A stretch of DNA of 35,997 nucleotides. Origin: a virus. The position numbers were made by a program, and so were the translations under genes. The notes beneath the pieces were generated by a model. It had not been told where the DNA came from and searched no databases. It saw only the letters and a list, made by a program, of their open reading frames with translations. This document shows, in pieces, positions 6,729 through 13,867 of this stretch (its first letter is position 1; every line of letters begins with the position of its first letter). The stretch lies in IMG/VR virus record IMGVR_UViG_3300017917_004268, positions 1 through 35,997 of that record; one strand, 5' to 3'.

Positions 6729-7619
6729 ATGGCCAGATTTACACAATCTGGTTCAGGTGATGGTATTCCAGGTCCTCAAGGTGAGCCAGGTACAACTGAC
6801 TATAACGATTTAGAAAATAAACCAAATATTAATAATGCATCAGTTGATTGGACTGCAAACCATTATCAAATAGAAGGTTTGGAAAATACAAGATATCTTG
6901 CTGGCGATGTTGTTTATTCAGATGGAGAACTTTATGTTGCAAATTTTGATAATGAAAGTTTACCTGTAACAAATACTCAATACTGGACAAACCTTGGTGC
7001 TGGAAATAGAATTAATATAGATGGAAGAGATATTCCAAACATACTTTATGAAAATATTTTAAATACTCCAGTAATACCAGATGCACAAATTCAATCTGAC
7101 TGGAATCAAGCAAATAATATAGCATTAGATTATATTAAAAACAAACCAACTGTTCCCACTGGAATATTTGAACCACAATATGGTTCATTTTACGACACTG
7201 GCGATCAAACTATAACTACTGCAAATGAAATAAAAGCAATGACTTATAACACTACTGATATAAGTCAAGGAATATCAATAGAAAACAATTCAGAAATTAC
7301 TATATCAAATGCTGGAATATATAATATACAGTTTTCTGCACAACTACATAATAATGGTGGTGGAGGTAACAGTTCAGAAGTTAATATATGGCTTTCAAAA
7401 AATGGTACTGATATTGACTGGACAAATACCAGAGTTGCTGTAAATACAAACTCACCATACGTAGTTGCATCATGGAACTTTTTTGTAACAGCAAATGCAA
7501 ATGATTATTTTGAAATAATGTGGTCATCTAACAATACATCAGTTGGACTAGATTTCTTGGCAGCAGGAGCACATCCAGCAGTTCCATCGGTTATCTTAAC
7601 TGTTAATCAAATTGCATAA
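6729..7619 (+). CDS. Tail fibre protein with collagen-like, carbohydrate-binding and C1q/TNF-like parts
   Basis: This is a 296-aa modular fibre. Residues 12-21 form three collagen-type G-x-y triplets (GIPGPQGEPG) with proline in two Y positions. YNDLENKP and DYIKNKPTVP are the linker motifs often repeated in phage fibres. Residues about 50-92 match a CBM5/12-like sugar-binding pattern (YLAGDVVYSDGELYVA then QYW). Residues about 145-296 are a glycine/asparagine-rich beta domain with the GIYNIQFSAQL and FEIMWSSNN strands of C1q/TNF-like tips, which trimerise. It most likely recognises the host surface. It is encoded just after a virion protein and near several hydroxylases, which makes post-translational modification of the collagen-like segment conceivable. 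Confidence 0.85.
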   Translation: MARFTQSGSGDGIPGPQGEPGTTDYNDLENKPNINNASVDWTANHYQIEGLENTRYLAGDVVYSDGELYVANFDNESLPVTNTQYWTNLGAGNRINIDGRDIPNILYENILNTPVIPDAQIQSDWNQANNIALDYIKNKPTVPTGIFEPQYGSFYDTGDQTITTANEIKAMTYNTTDISQGISIENNSEITISNAGIYNIQFSAQLHNNGGGGNSSEVNIWLSKNGTDIDWTNTRVAVNTNSPYVVASWNFFVTANANDYFEIMWSSNNTSVGLDFLAAGAHPAVPSVILTVNQIA

Positions 7620-7620
7620 T

Positions 7621-7953
7621 TTATAATAAATTTCTAATAACCTTATTAATAATAATCTTAGCCTGTGTTGATGTCATTTTTTTAGCATCAAATGTTTCTG
7701 TATAACCACCTTGAGGCATATCCTTTTTATCTACAAAACCTTCACTCTTTATTTTATCTTTCATCCTTGATAATACTATTCTTTCTACCTTACGTGCTAT
7801 CATTATGCTATCAAAATACCAATAGTCTACCATCTTCCAGCCATTATGTCTATGTCTAGAGTATCTAGTATTACTTATATCATTTATTCCTACTTTAAAT
7901 GCCCCCATTTTTTCATGGTATATTAAATATAGCAGGGCTGGACCTCTATGCAT
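7621..7953 (-). CDS. GIY-YIG-like nuclease
   Basis: This is a 110-aa protein with a GIY-YIG-like core: LLYLIYHEKMGAFKVGI (the two strands), YSRHRHNGW (with the Arg expected after YIG), a central helix AIKVER-like segment IARKVERIVLSRM with Glu, and the C-terminal PQGGYTETF motif common to T5orf172-like phage nucleases. It could be a free-standing homing-type or repair nuclease. A frame from 7971 exists, but the ATG at 7953 lies exactly 6 nt after a perfect TATAAT and is preferred. It is a lone reverse gene inserted between forward genes, with stop codons 1 nt from the fibre stop, the arrangement of a mobile or cargo gene. The family call is moderate. Confidence 0.6.
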   Translation of the reverse strand: MHRGPALLYLIYHEKMGAFKVGINDISNTRYSRHRHNGWKMVDYWYFDSIMIARKVERIVLSRMKDKIKSEGFVDKKDMPQGGYTETFDAKKMTSTQAKIIINKVIRNLL

Positions 7954-7959
7954 ATATAA

Positions 7960-7982
7960 ATTATATCGCACTATGCTATAAT
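7960..7982. promoter_or_regulatory. Divergent promoter pair
   Basis: On the minus strand TATAAT (7965-7960) lies 6 nt before the ATG at 7953. On the plus strand TGCTATAAT (-10 at 7977-7982) lies 24 nt before the ATG at 8007, whose leader contains a GAGAAAGG Shine-Dalgarno. One side is therefore leaderless and the other leadered. Confidence 0.5.
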
Positions 7983-8006
7983 TAAATCTTAAGAGAAAGG
8001 TACTCT

Positions 8007-8300
8007 ATGTCATTTGATCAAGGAGTAGCACATATCAGCGAATGGTATGAAAATAATGATGGACAAACAAGAAGAGATTTTGTAATCAGAGATTTCGGAA
8101 ATTATGTTTGGCATGTAAAACAATCAGCAGATAAAGGTTCAACAATTGTTACTGAAAATGTAGCATATCAAAGTGATCCAAACTCTGGAGAAACCAATAA
8201 AATGGACATCTCCTATTTCTGCAATAGATGTATTAATCCAGAATTATACAAAGAATTACAGTTTACACATGAATGTAAATGCTGTAATTTTAAATGGTAA
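8007..8300 (+). CDS. Zinc-ribbon-containing hypothetical protein (97 aa)
   Basis: An N-terminal part of about 65 residues (SFDQGVAHISEWYENN..., then FGNYVWHVKQSADKG) resembles no family I can name. The C-terminus carries a four-cysteine zinc site, C72-N-R-C75 and C90-K-C-C93, ending CNFKW. The protein is soluble. Shine-Dalgarno GAGAAAGG precedes the ATG by a suitable distance. It sits between the nuclease and the endolysin gene; a regulatory or nucleic-acid-binding role is possible but unproven. Confidence 0.7.
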   Translation: MSFDQGVAHISEWYENNDGQTRRDFVIRDFGNYVWHVKQSADKGSTIVTENVAYQSDPNSGETNKMDISYFCNRCINPELYKELQFTHECKCCNFKW

Positions 8301-8308
8301 AACTACGA

Positions 8309-8344
8309 TATAATCGTATTGGATAGTATGCTATCCAGGAGGAG
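8309..8344 (+). promoter_or_regulatory. Endolysin promoter, 5' hairpin and strong Shine-Dalgarno
   Basis: A TATAAT (8309-8314) is followed by a perfect 6-bp hairpin, GGATAG-TATG-CTATCC (8321-8336). The hairpin would sit at the very 5' end of the transcript and abuts a near-consensus AGGAGGAG (8337-8344) that lies 7 nt before the ATG at 8352. A 5'-terminal stem beside a strong ribosome site is expected to stabilise the message and keep the site open. It could also be a switch point for lysis timing. Confidence 0.65.
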
Positions 8345-8351
8345 ATAAGAA

Positions 8352-8741
8352 ATGGGCTTACCTATTAAAGATGGAAAGATTACTACGCCTTATAAAAAAC
8401 TTGGCAAAATGTGGTCAAAAGGGTATCACACTGGTGTCGACTTCGCAGTCAAAACTGGAACAGAAGTTATTGCAGTTGCAGATGGAAAAATTGAACCAGC
8501 AAACTGGGGAAAATCATATGGAACTCAAGCAGTACAAAAGGTTGACGGAGGATGGGTAATTTATGCACATCTTTCTAAACTAAATGTAAAACCTGGAGAT
8601 AAAGTAACAAAAGGTCAATTAATTGGATTATCAGGAAATACTGGTAATTCAAGTGGTCCTCATTTACATTTTGAAATGAGAGACAACATTCGTTGGTCTG
8701 CTGGTAAAGATTTAGATCCACAAACAATATTAGATAAATAG
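8352..8741 (+). CDS. M23 (LytM-type) peptidase, probable endolysin
   Basis: This is a 129-aa single-domain zinc endopeptidase that would cut peptide crosslinks in peptidoglycan. The zinc ligands are His26 and Asp30 (HTGVD) and His106 in HLH (104-106), with the second catalytic histidine His73 (YAHLS). The motif GNTGNSSGPHLHFE is diagnostic of the family. There is no signal peptide and no separate cell-wall-binding domain, so release would depend on a holin such as the candidates at 16489 or 35308, or it could act as a virion-borne enzyme. It has the strongest ribosome site in the window. Confidence 0.92.
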   Translation: MGLPIKDGKITTPYKKLGKMWSKGYHTGVDFAVKTGTEVIAVADGKIEPANWGKSYGTQAVQKVDGGWVIYAHLSKLNVKPGDKVTKGQLIGLSGNTGNSSGPHLHFEMRDNIRWSAGKDLDPQTILDK

Positions 8742-8755
8742 AAAAGGAATAATAA

Positions 8756-9469
8756 ATGTCTGGCATGTTGATAGTAGGTTCAATGCACATTGGACATCTT
8801 CAAGATATGAGTTTTAGAATGATAGATGCAATTCGTGAAACTAAAGTTATATATACTGATTACATGCCAGATAATTTATATGATGTTATAGAGTTTTATG
8901 GTATGAATAGAAACGAATACGACATAAGAATATTAAAAAGCACGAACACTATGTTTGCAGATGAATACCAATTGAGAGAGTGTGTAGAAGATTTAAAGAT
9001 GGGAAGAAATGTTTTACTTGTTGCTGGAGAAGGACAAGTAGGAATTGCAGATCCTGGAAATCAATTTATTCAAGAATGTATTAAACAAAATATAAAGTAT
9101 ACAGTTTATCCTGGACCAAACTGTCATGTCTCAGCATTTGTTGCAAGTGGATTAACTAATGGAGATTTTGTAATATCATCAAATATGACTTATCCAGAAA
9201 AAACTATAGAATATTTTAAAGATCAAGACACTCCTTTAGTAGTACCAATTTGGCCAAATAGACTTAAAGACATATTAGAATTAATAGATACTAAATTTAA
9301 GTTTAATAATGGTAAAAATAAAAAAGTAACAGTATGTGTTGATATGACTTCTAATGAAGAAATGTATATAACTGATTGGGTAGATAAAATAGCACATAGA
9401 GAAGAATTAAATAATATAAGAGAATACGCAAAAATAGTATTAGTTATAAGCGATTTTCTTAGAGAATAG
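8756..9469 (+). CDS. RsmI-like tetrapyrrole-methylase-fold protein, copy 2
   Basis: This is a 237-aa class III methyltransferase-fold protein. It aligns by eye with RsmI: MLIVGSMHIGHLQDMSFRM (family V.TPIGNL.D.T.R.), AGEGQVGIADPG (family D.G.P.ISDPG) and VYPGPNCHVSAFVASGL (family PGPSA...AL..SGL). It is closer in its N-terminus (V-G-x-x-H-I-G-x-x-x-D-M-S) to the copy at 34635 than to the one at 2341. The catalytic-type acidic pocket residues seem only partly retained, so RNA methylation is not certain. AAGGAA upstream is a plausible ribosome site, and the gene follows the endolysin by 14 nt. Its end overlaps the convergent oxygenase by 11 nt. Confidence 0.75.
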   Translation: MSGMLIVGSMHIGHLQDMSFRMIDAIRETKVIYTDYMPDNLYDVIEFYGMNRNEYDIRILKSTNTMFADEYQLRECVEDLKMGRNVLLVAGEGQVGIADPGNQFIQECIKQNIKYTVYPGPNCHVSAFVASGLTNGDFVISSNMTYPEKTIEYFKDQDTPLVVPIWPNRLKDILELIDTKFKFNNGKNKKVTVCVDMTSNEEMYITDWVDKIAHREELNNIREYAKIVLVISDFLRE

Positions 9470-10073
9470 AATTATATTTTTCAAAATCTTTAAATTTAAT
9501 TGATCTGTAAACATTATACCTATTATTGTCAATTGGGTCTTTAACTCCATGAACAAAATTTTTATTTCCAGCCCACATTACTAAAGAGTTAGCCTTTGGT
9601 TTGAACTCATAATTTCTTTCTGGAAAATATACTTGACCACCAGAATAATTATCATTTATATATATATTACAAGATAAGTATCCGTCCCAAGCATTTTTCC
9701 AATCTGGATACTCTTTATCTTCTGGCTTCTCTCTATTTAATCCTTCTATGATATCAGTATGAACATGTGTTACGGCTCCTGGAGTTGCTATTGTTGCACC
9801 CAGTAGGTGTGTATCATCATCTATAAATTCCAAATTGTATAATTCGGTGGCAGTTTCAATAATTTTTTTATTATATTTGTTTTGTATCTCAATAATCTCA
9901 GGCGTAATTACTCTGTCAATTTCGTCTTGTATGTGTTGTCCATTTTGTGGTTGAGTTGAGGATACCCAATCTAAAAAATCTAACATTGCTTTATGATCTT
10001 TAGGCTCCATAAAGTTTTCTTTAGTTTTTATAAGATTGATATCATTACCTAAAACATCTACAAATCTATTCAT
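9459..10073 (-). CDS. 2OG-Fe(II) oxygenase, copy 2
   Basis: This is a 204-aa dioxygenase, sister of the one at 4884-5513: both begin with FVDVLG and share WDGYL.CN.YIND.Y.GG.VYFPER. Iron ligands are His105, Asp107 (HVHTD) and His175 (FVHG); Arg185 should bind 2OG. The 25 residues before the core form a separate helical lid. It overlaps copy 3, encoded upstream, by 4 nt, so the two are translationally coupled and might form a heterodimer or act in sequence. Substrate unknown. Confidence 0.88.
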   Translation of the reverse strand: MNRFVDVLGNDINLIKTKENFMEPKDHKAMLDFLDWVSSTQPQNGQHIQDEIDRVITPEIIEIQNKYNKKIIETATELYNLEFIDDDTHLLGATIATPGAVTHVHTDIIEGLNREKPEDKEYPDWKNAWDGYLSCNIYINDNYSGGQVYFPERNYEFKPKANSLVMWAGNKNFVHGVKDPIDNNRYNVYRSIKFKDFEKYNSIL

Positions 10074-10786
10074 TTTGTGTGATAATCTTTGTTTAAATCT
10101 TTGATATATTGTAAATTTGCTTTATATGGAAAAGGAATTTTTTCTAATCTAGCATCTAATTCTCTTTGTGTAATATTAGAAAAGAATGCAACTATTGTAT
10201 ACCTTGGATTTCCAGGACCTATATCATGTATTTTGTGTTCATAAACATATGATGCTGGAAACAAAAATAACTGATTTGCTTTTGGTTTAACTTTAACTCC
10301 AAAATGTATAAATTCTAATTCTCCACCTTCGTAATCATCATTTGGATAATAAACCATAGCAACTGTTCTAGGGGTTCCGTATGAATCATCTGGATGCATT
10401 CCAAAATAATCTCCTTCAGTGTACTTACTTATTCTCCAATACTCTCTACTCTGTGGATCTAAATCATAATGCCATAAATAAGAGTCAACTAATTCTTCAA
10501 AAATTTGACATAATTCTAAATCTTTTTCTGGTTCTTCAAAAGTAATCCAGGTACTTACACCCTTTTTACCAACATCTTTTGAAATTGCATTTCCATCTGA
10601 ATCATATATATAATCTTCTCTAACAAATCTACCCTCATCATCTAGTTTTTTAATATAATCTAATCCACCTGGCCAAACATTATTATATATGTGTATTCCT
10701 GGTGCTGGTTGTTCGTGTTTGTAATTATTACCTCTGCGACTTTGGGTAATATTTATTTTTGCATTGGCTAATTTAATAGGATCCAT
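10070..10786 (-). CDS. 2OG-Fe(II) oxygenase, copy 3 (PKHD-type)
   Basis: This is a 238-aa dioxygenase with iron ligands His131, Asp133 (GMHPDD) and His184 (YEHKI), and Arg195 for 2OG. YYPNDDYEGGELEF and VKPKANQLFLFPASY are the family's jelly-roll strands. The FGMHPDDS motif puts it nearer to the PKHD/hydroxylase type also found in cyanophages than to copies 1 and 2. A good Shine-Dalgarno (GGGAAAGG, 7 nt spacing) and an extended -10 precede it, so this is the first gene of its two-gene unit. Confidence 0.88.
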   Translation of the reverse strand: MDPIKLANAKINITQSRRGNNYKHEQPAPGIHIYNNVWPGGLDYIKKLDDEGRFVREDYIYDSDGNAISKDVGKKGVSTWITFEEPEKDLELCQIFEELVDSYLWHYDLDPQSREYWRISKYTEGDYFGMHPDDSYGTPRTVAMVYYPNDDYEGGELEFIHFGVKVKPKANQLFLFPASYVYEHKIHDIGPGNPRYTIVAFFSNITQRELDARLEKIPFPYKANLQYIKDLNKDYHTK

Positions 10787-10793
10787 TCAAATA

Positions 10794-10819
10794 CCTTTCC
10801 CTATAACGTAATTATATCA
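10794..10819 (-). promoter_or_regulatory. Leadered promoter for the oxygenase pair
   Basis: On the minus strand TGATATAAT (-10 at 10816-10811) is followed by GGGAAAGG (10801-10794), which lies 7 nt before the ATG at 10786. It contrasts with the leaderless promoters nearby. Confidence 0.6.
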
Positions 10820-10829
10820 TACATAAAAA

Positions 10830-11432
10830 TTAATCCTTTTTTATGTATATGTCTGAATATCCACAATAACCAAGAGAGTAACCAACAACATACCAATTGC
10901 TATGATTTAAAAAATAATTTACTGCCTCAACGCACTCATATTCTATCTGTTCAAAATAACTCCAAAATGTATAATCGTTTATCCCTATAACTCCACCCTG
11001 ATTAATAACTTTATCGCATTCTAATAAATAATTATATACTGATTCATAGTCTTGAGATGCATCTATATAAATATAATCAAACTTTCTGTCTAAAGTTTTT
11101 ATTGTATCATTTATATCTCCAGCAATAGTTTTAACATTTTTATCTTTAAATAAATCCTTAACATATTGTTCATGATTCTCAGCAGTCCATCTACCGTATC
11201 TTGCACATGGTTGATCAAAAAAATCTAACAAATAAGAAGAATCAAAATTCTTTCTATCTAGTAACCATTTTGAATAATCTCCACCACCTGCACCCAATTC
11301 TAAATAAGATCCAGTATTAGGTAATATAGATAAAACATTTTCATCAAATCTATCTGAAAACAACTTTGCATTAGTTAATTTTGATGGATCAATATATTCA
11401 AATCTACTATTTTCTCCTCTAAATTCTTGCAT
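10830..11432 (-). CDS. Class I SAM-dependent methyltransferase
   Basis: This is a 200-aa methyltransferase. Motif I is YLELGAGGGDYSKWL (about residues 44-58). The acidic strand FDYIYIDASQDYESVYNYL with the following GGVIGINDY resembles the MTase_24/TylF-type O-methyltransferases that act on sugars and macrolides. The N-terminal SRFEYIDPSKLTNAKLFSDR precedes the Rossmann fold. A small-molecule or sugar substrate is therefore more likely than nucleic acid. It is divergently transcribed from a glycosyltransferase gene only 16 bp away, so the two are probably co-controlled. Confidence 0.8.
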   Translation of the reverse strand: MQEFRGENSRFEYIDPSKLTNAKLFSDRFDENVLSILPNTGSYLELGAGGGDYSKWLLDRKNFDSSYLLDFFDQPCARYGRWTAENHEQYVKDLFKDKNVKTIAGDINDTIKTLDRKFDYIYIDASQDYESVYNYLLECDKVINQGGVIGINDYTFWSYFEQIEYECVEAVNYFLNHSNWYVVGYSLGYCGYSDIYIKKD

Positions 11433-11448
11433 GCTATAATTGTAGCAT
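11431..11448. promoter_or_regulatory. Overlapping divergent leaderless promoters on an inverted repeat
   Basis: The 16-bp gap between two divergent ATGs holds both -10 elements. Plus strand: TGC-TATAAT (11435-11440), 8 nt before ATG 11449. Minus strand: TACAAT (11444-11439), 6 nt before ATG 11432. The two hexamers overlap by 2 bp, inside the inverted repeat ATGCTA (11431-11436) / TAGCAT (11443-11448). Two polymerases could not bind at once, so the genes should be expressed alternately. Confidence 0.6.
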
Positions 11449-12147
11449 ATGAACTCTACATCAATAGTATCAGTGGCTTGGGGAAATAAATATAAAGTGG
11501 TTGTTCCTAGATGGTGGTCATTTATAGAAAAAATAAGAATAAAGCCAGATGAAATAGTTATAGCACATCATCCAGAAGATGATACTGGAGTTCAACAGTT
11601 ATTAAAGCATAAAGACTTTAATATTAAATTAGTTGAATGCTATGATAGAAATTATGCAAAAATGGCTAACACAGCAATTTCAGCAACTAGTTCTGAATGG
11701 TTTATCCCTGCGGGACTTGATGATTTTTTATATGCAAATGCATTAGATTTTCAAAAAATAGTTAGACCAGAAGTTGATATAGTATTGGCCTCTAGAGAAG
11801 TAACGCAAGATAATATTTTTGTAGAAAAAGAAGAAAAAGATTTTAATAAATTTAATAAATTACTTTCAAAAACAGTAAGTTGGCACTCTTTAGCAGAAGG
11901 TTTTGAGGATCATAGAGTATTTCATAATAGTCCTATACGAAAATCTTTATGGGAAAAACTTGGACAATATCCAGACTATATAATAGCAGACTGGGCTTTC
12001 TTTTTGATAGCATGGCAAAAAAAGGTAAAAGTTCAGCATTGGGGTGCAGTAACCGTATTACAATACATAGATCCAGGAACTCTTAGTCAAACTGATGAAG
12101 CAGCATTAGAAATAATTTCATTAAGAAAGTCAATGGGGTTAGAGTGA
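11449..12147 (+). CDS. Glycosyltransferase family 2-like
   Basis: This is a 232-aa protein with a GT-A-like layout: TSIVSVAWGNKYKVVVPRWW at the start, NTAISATSSEWFIPAGLDDF (acidic metal-binding region, about residues 75-94) and YIIADWAFFLIAWQ late. It lacks membrane segments. The NTAI and D-D signature suggests a sugar transferase acting in the cytoplasm. It shares a 4-nt GTGA overlap with the nucleotidyltransferase gene that follows, and one could supply the nucleotide-sugar used by the other. Family is clear in outline, specificity unknown. Confidence 0.72.
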   Translation: MNSTSIVSVAWGNKYKVVVPRWWSFIEKIRIKPDEIVIAHHPEDDTGVQQLLKHKDFNIKLVECYDRNYAKMANTAISATSSEWFIPAGLDDFLYANALDFQKIVRPEVDIVLASREVTQDNIFVEKEEKDFNKFNKLLSKTVSWHSLAEGFEDHRVFHNSPIRKSLWEKLGQYPDYIIADWAFFLIAWQKKVKVQHWGAVTVLQYIDPGTLSQTDEAALEIISLRKSMGLE

Positions 12148-12812
12148 GTATTTTAGGTTTGTTGCCAGCATCTGGAAAAGCATCTAGGATGAATGGCTTG
12201 CCAAAGTTTGCATTGCCATGTGATATTGATAATACCTCTTTGCTAGAAAGACATGTTCATCAAATGAGTTTTTATGTTGATAAAATAATTGTAAGTACAA
12301 CTAGTAGATGGTATGAATTAGTAAATTCTTTTAATTTAAATAAAGTAGAGATTGTAGTAATAGAACCATCTACTATGAATGATGCACTAATTAGTATGGC
12401 AAAAGAATATCCAGCAGAAAAATATGTAATTGGAATGCCTGATACATATTTTAAAGGAGAAAACCCTTATATAAAACTTTCAAGTTCAATACAAGATATG
12501 CTTGTTTCTGTAGCATGTTGGCCATTACACGATGGATTAAAGGGAAAAGTCGGACAGGTTGAATTAGTAAAAAATTCTATATTAGATATTAAAGAAAAAA
12601 TACAAGATTGTGATTATTTGCATATGTGGGGTGCTATGGCATTAGATAGTATGATATTAAATAATTTAAATAAATTTAATATGCATATAGGAATAGATCT
12701 AGAGTACCTAATAGCAGAAAGATTAAATGATATATATGCTTTTGAAGTAGAAGGAACTTATTTTGATGCTGGGACTATAGATGGCTATAAAGATTTGTTA
12801 AATAATATCTAA
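12144..12812 (+). CDS. Sugar-phosphate nucleotidyltransferase-like protein
   Basis: This is a 222-aa NTP-transferase-fold protein starting at a GTG within the GTGA overlap. The signature LLPASGKASRMNGLPK (residues 6-21) matches the G-x-G-x-R-x(n)-P-K nucleotide loop. VIGMPDTYF is the metal-binding aspartate strand, and YFDAGTIDGYKDLL near the end is the usual D-x-G/T closing motif of RfbA/GlmU-like proteins. It should activate a sugar-1-phosphate with an NTP. The neighbouring glycosyltransferase is its likely consumer. Confidence 0.82.
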   Translation: MSILGLLPASGKASRMNGLPKFALPCDIDNTSLLERHVHQMSFYVDKIIVSTTSRWYELVNSFNLNKVEIVVIEPSTMNDALISMAKEYPAEKYVIGMPDTYFKGENPYIKLSSSIQDMLVSVACWPLHDGLKGKVGQVELVKNSILDIKEKIQDCDYLHMWGAMALDSMILNNLNKFNMHIGIDLEYLIAERLNDIYAFEVEGTYFDAGTIDGYKDLLNNI

Positions 12813-12817
12813 TATGA

Positions 12818-12871
12818 TATAATTATTATGCCTGCTCAAAAGAGGGGCAAATAACACTCGCTGAAAAGGAG
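12818..12871 (+). promoter_or_regulatory. Hsp20 promoter and structured 5' leader
   Basis: TGATATAAT (-10 at 12818-12823) drives a leader of about 50 nt. The leader holds a hairpin, GCCT(G)CTC-AAAA-GAGGGGC (12830-12848), with one bulged G, and a Shine-Dalgarno AAGGAG (12866-12871) 5 nt before the ATG at 12877. The stem does not cover the ribosome site, so it is not a simple thermometer. Possible roles are mRNA protection or an attenuating element. Confidence 0.55.
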
Positions 12872-12876
12872 AAAAA

Positions 12877-13296
12877 ATGGTAACATCTGTATTGGATCTT
12901 TTTCAAGATCCTTTTTTTGTTGGCTTTAACCGTGAGTTAGAGCGTTTTAGAAAAGTACAAACCAATAGTAGCGGATATCCACCATATGATATTGTCAAAA
13001 TAGACGATGATACATATGAAATTGATATTGCCTTGGCTGGCTTCTCTAAAGAAGATATCGATGTAACTGTAGATAATGGTTCTTTGATCATTAAAGGTGA
13101 TAAACAATCAAACACTAGCGATGAATCAACCACTACTGTTTATAAAGGTATTAGTTCTCGTAAATTTACCCGCATTTTTGCATTGGGTGAATATATGGAA
13201 GTAACTAATGCAGAACTTCAGGATGGTCTTTTAACTATAAAAATTGAAAGAATTTTGCCTGAAGATAAAAAACCTAAACAAATTGAGGTAAAATAG
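12877..13296 (+). CDS. Small heat-shock protein (Hsp20/alpha-crystallin)
   Basis: This 139-aa protein is an ATP-independent holdase chaperone. The N-terminal arm (VLDLFQDPFFVGFNRELERF) leads into the alpha-crystallin domain, about residues 38-128. That domain holds YPPYDIVKIDDDTYEIDIAL, FSKEDIDVTVDNGSLIIKG and the hallmark A/G-x-L region LQDGLLTIKIER. It ends in a short tail with an I-x-V motif (QIEVK) used for oligomerisation. Length is normal for IbpA-like proteins. Phage-encoded Hsp20 proteins are known in cyanophages, where they are thought to aid protein folding in infection. A predicted terminator follows. Confidence 0.93.
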   Translation: MVTSVLDLFQDPFFVGFNRELERFRKVQTNSSGYPPYDIVKIDDDTYEIDIALAGFSKEDIDVTVDNGSLIIKGDKQSNTSDESTTTVYKGISSRKFTRIFALGEYMEVTNAELQDGLLTIKIERILPEDKKPKQIEVK

Positions 13297-13326
13297 ACTC
13301 ATAGTTATTTTTTAACTAGAGGGACC

Positions 13327-13359
13327 TGAGCATGTCTGTAAACTGCTCATTTTTATTTC
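13327..13359 (+). terminator. Probable intrinsic terminator after Hsp20
   Basis: The 6-bp inverted repeat TGAGCA (13327-13332) / TGCTCA (13344-13349) is followed by TTTTTATTT. The loop is 11 nt, which is long, so efficiency may be moderate. It separates the Hsp20 gene from the promoter of the next gene. Confidence 0.5.
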
Positions 13360-13362
13360 TCT

Positions 13363-13370
13363 GATATACT
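13363..13370 (+). promoter_or_regulatory. Leaderless promoter for the YkgJ-type gene
   Basis: An extended -10, TGATATACT (hexamer 13365-13370), ends 8 nt before the ATG at 13379, with no Shine-Dalgarno. The spacing equals that at 249 and 11449. Confidence 0.5.
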
Positions 13371-13378
13371 TATTTACA

Positions 13379-13867
13379 ATGTCAAAACAATGTGGAACCT
13401 GTACAAAATGCTGTGATGGAACAACTGTTGGAGGGGTTATATATGGACACCCTTATGGAAATAAAAAACCATGTTATTTTTTAGATATAACAAATAAGAA
13501 TTGTAGTATATATAGTGATAGACCAGAACACCCTTGTAAATCTTACCAATGTATGTGGCTAAAATATGAAGATGTGCCGCTTTGGATGAAGCCAGAAAAT
13601 TCAAATGTAACTGTTAGTGCGGTAGATTACAATAATAATAAGTTTTTAATAATGAATGCTCATTCTAATGATTATTCTGCAAAAGTTTTATCATATGTTA
13701 TAAACTATGCACAAAAAAACAATATGAATTTAATATACGATCTGTCTTGGGGTGGTGGTTCATGGGTATTAAAGGGTGATAAGAGTCAGTTATTTGATTT
13801 TATTTTTAATTCAAGATCTTTTGAACATTTACCTTTAGATTTTACTCATGAATTTTATACTATATAG
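13379..13867 (+). CDS. YkgJ-type zinc/iron-chelating Cys-cluster protein
   Basis: This is a 162-aa protein with the YkgJ signature: C5-x2-C8-x2-C11-C12, then Cys32, Cys42, Cys53 and Cys58 with the diagnostic CSIYSDRPEHPCKSYQC. Family members bind a metal (Zn or Fe) through the clustered cysteines; biochemical role is not established. The C-terminal half (FNSRSFEHLPLDF) is less conserved. In this genome it could help deliver iron to the seven Fe(II)-dependent oxygenases, one of which is encoded convergently with an 8-nt overlap; that is inference only. Confidence 0.82.
   Translation: MSKQCGTCTKCCDGTTVGGVIYGHPYGNKKPCYFLDITNKNCSIYSDRPEHPCKSYQCMWLKYEDVPLWMKPENSNVTVSAVDYNNNKFLIMNAHSNDYSAKVLSYVINYAQKNNMNLIYDLSWGGGSWVLKGDKSQLFDFIFNSRSFEHLPLDFTHEFYTI

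Noticed and set aside
12828-12854. 8-codon leader peptide before Hsp20
   Set aside because: The ATG is only 4 nt past the -10, so transcription would probably begin after it; no second support.
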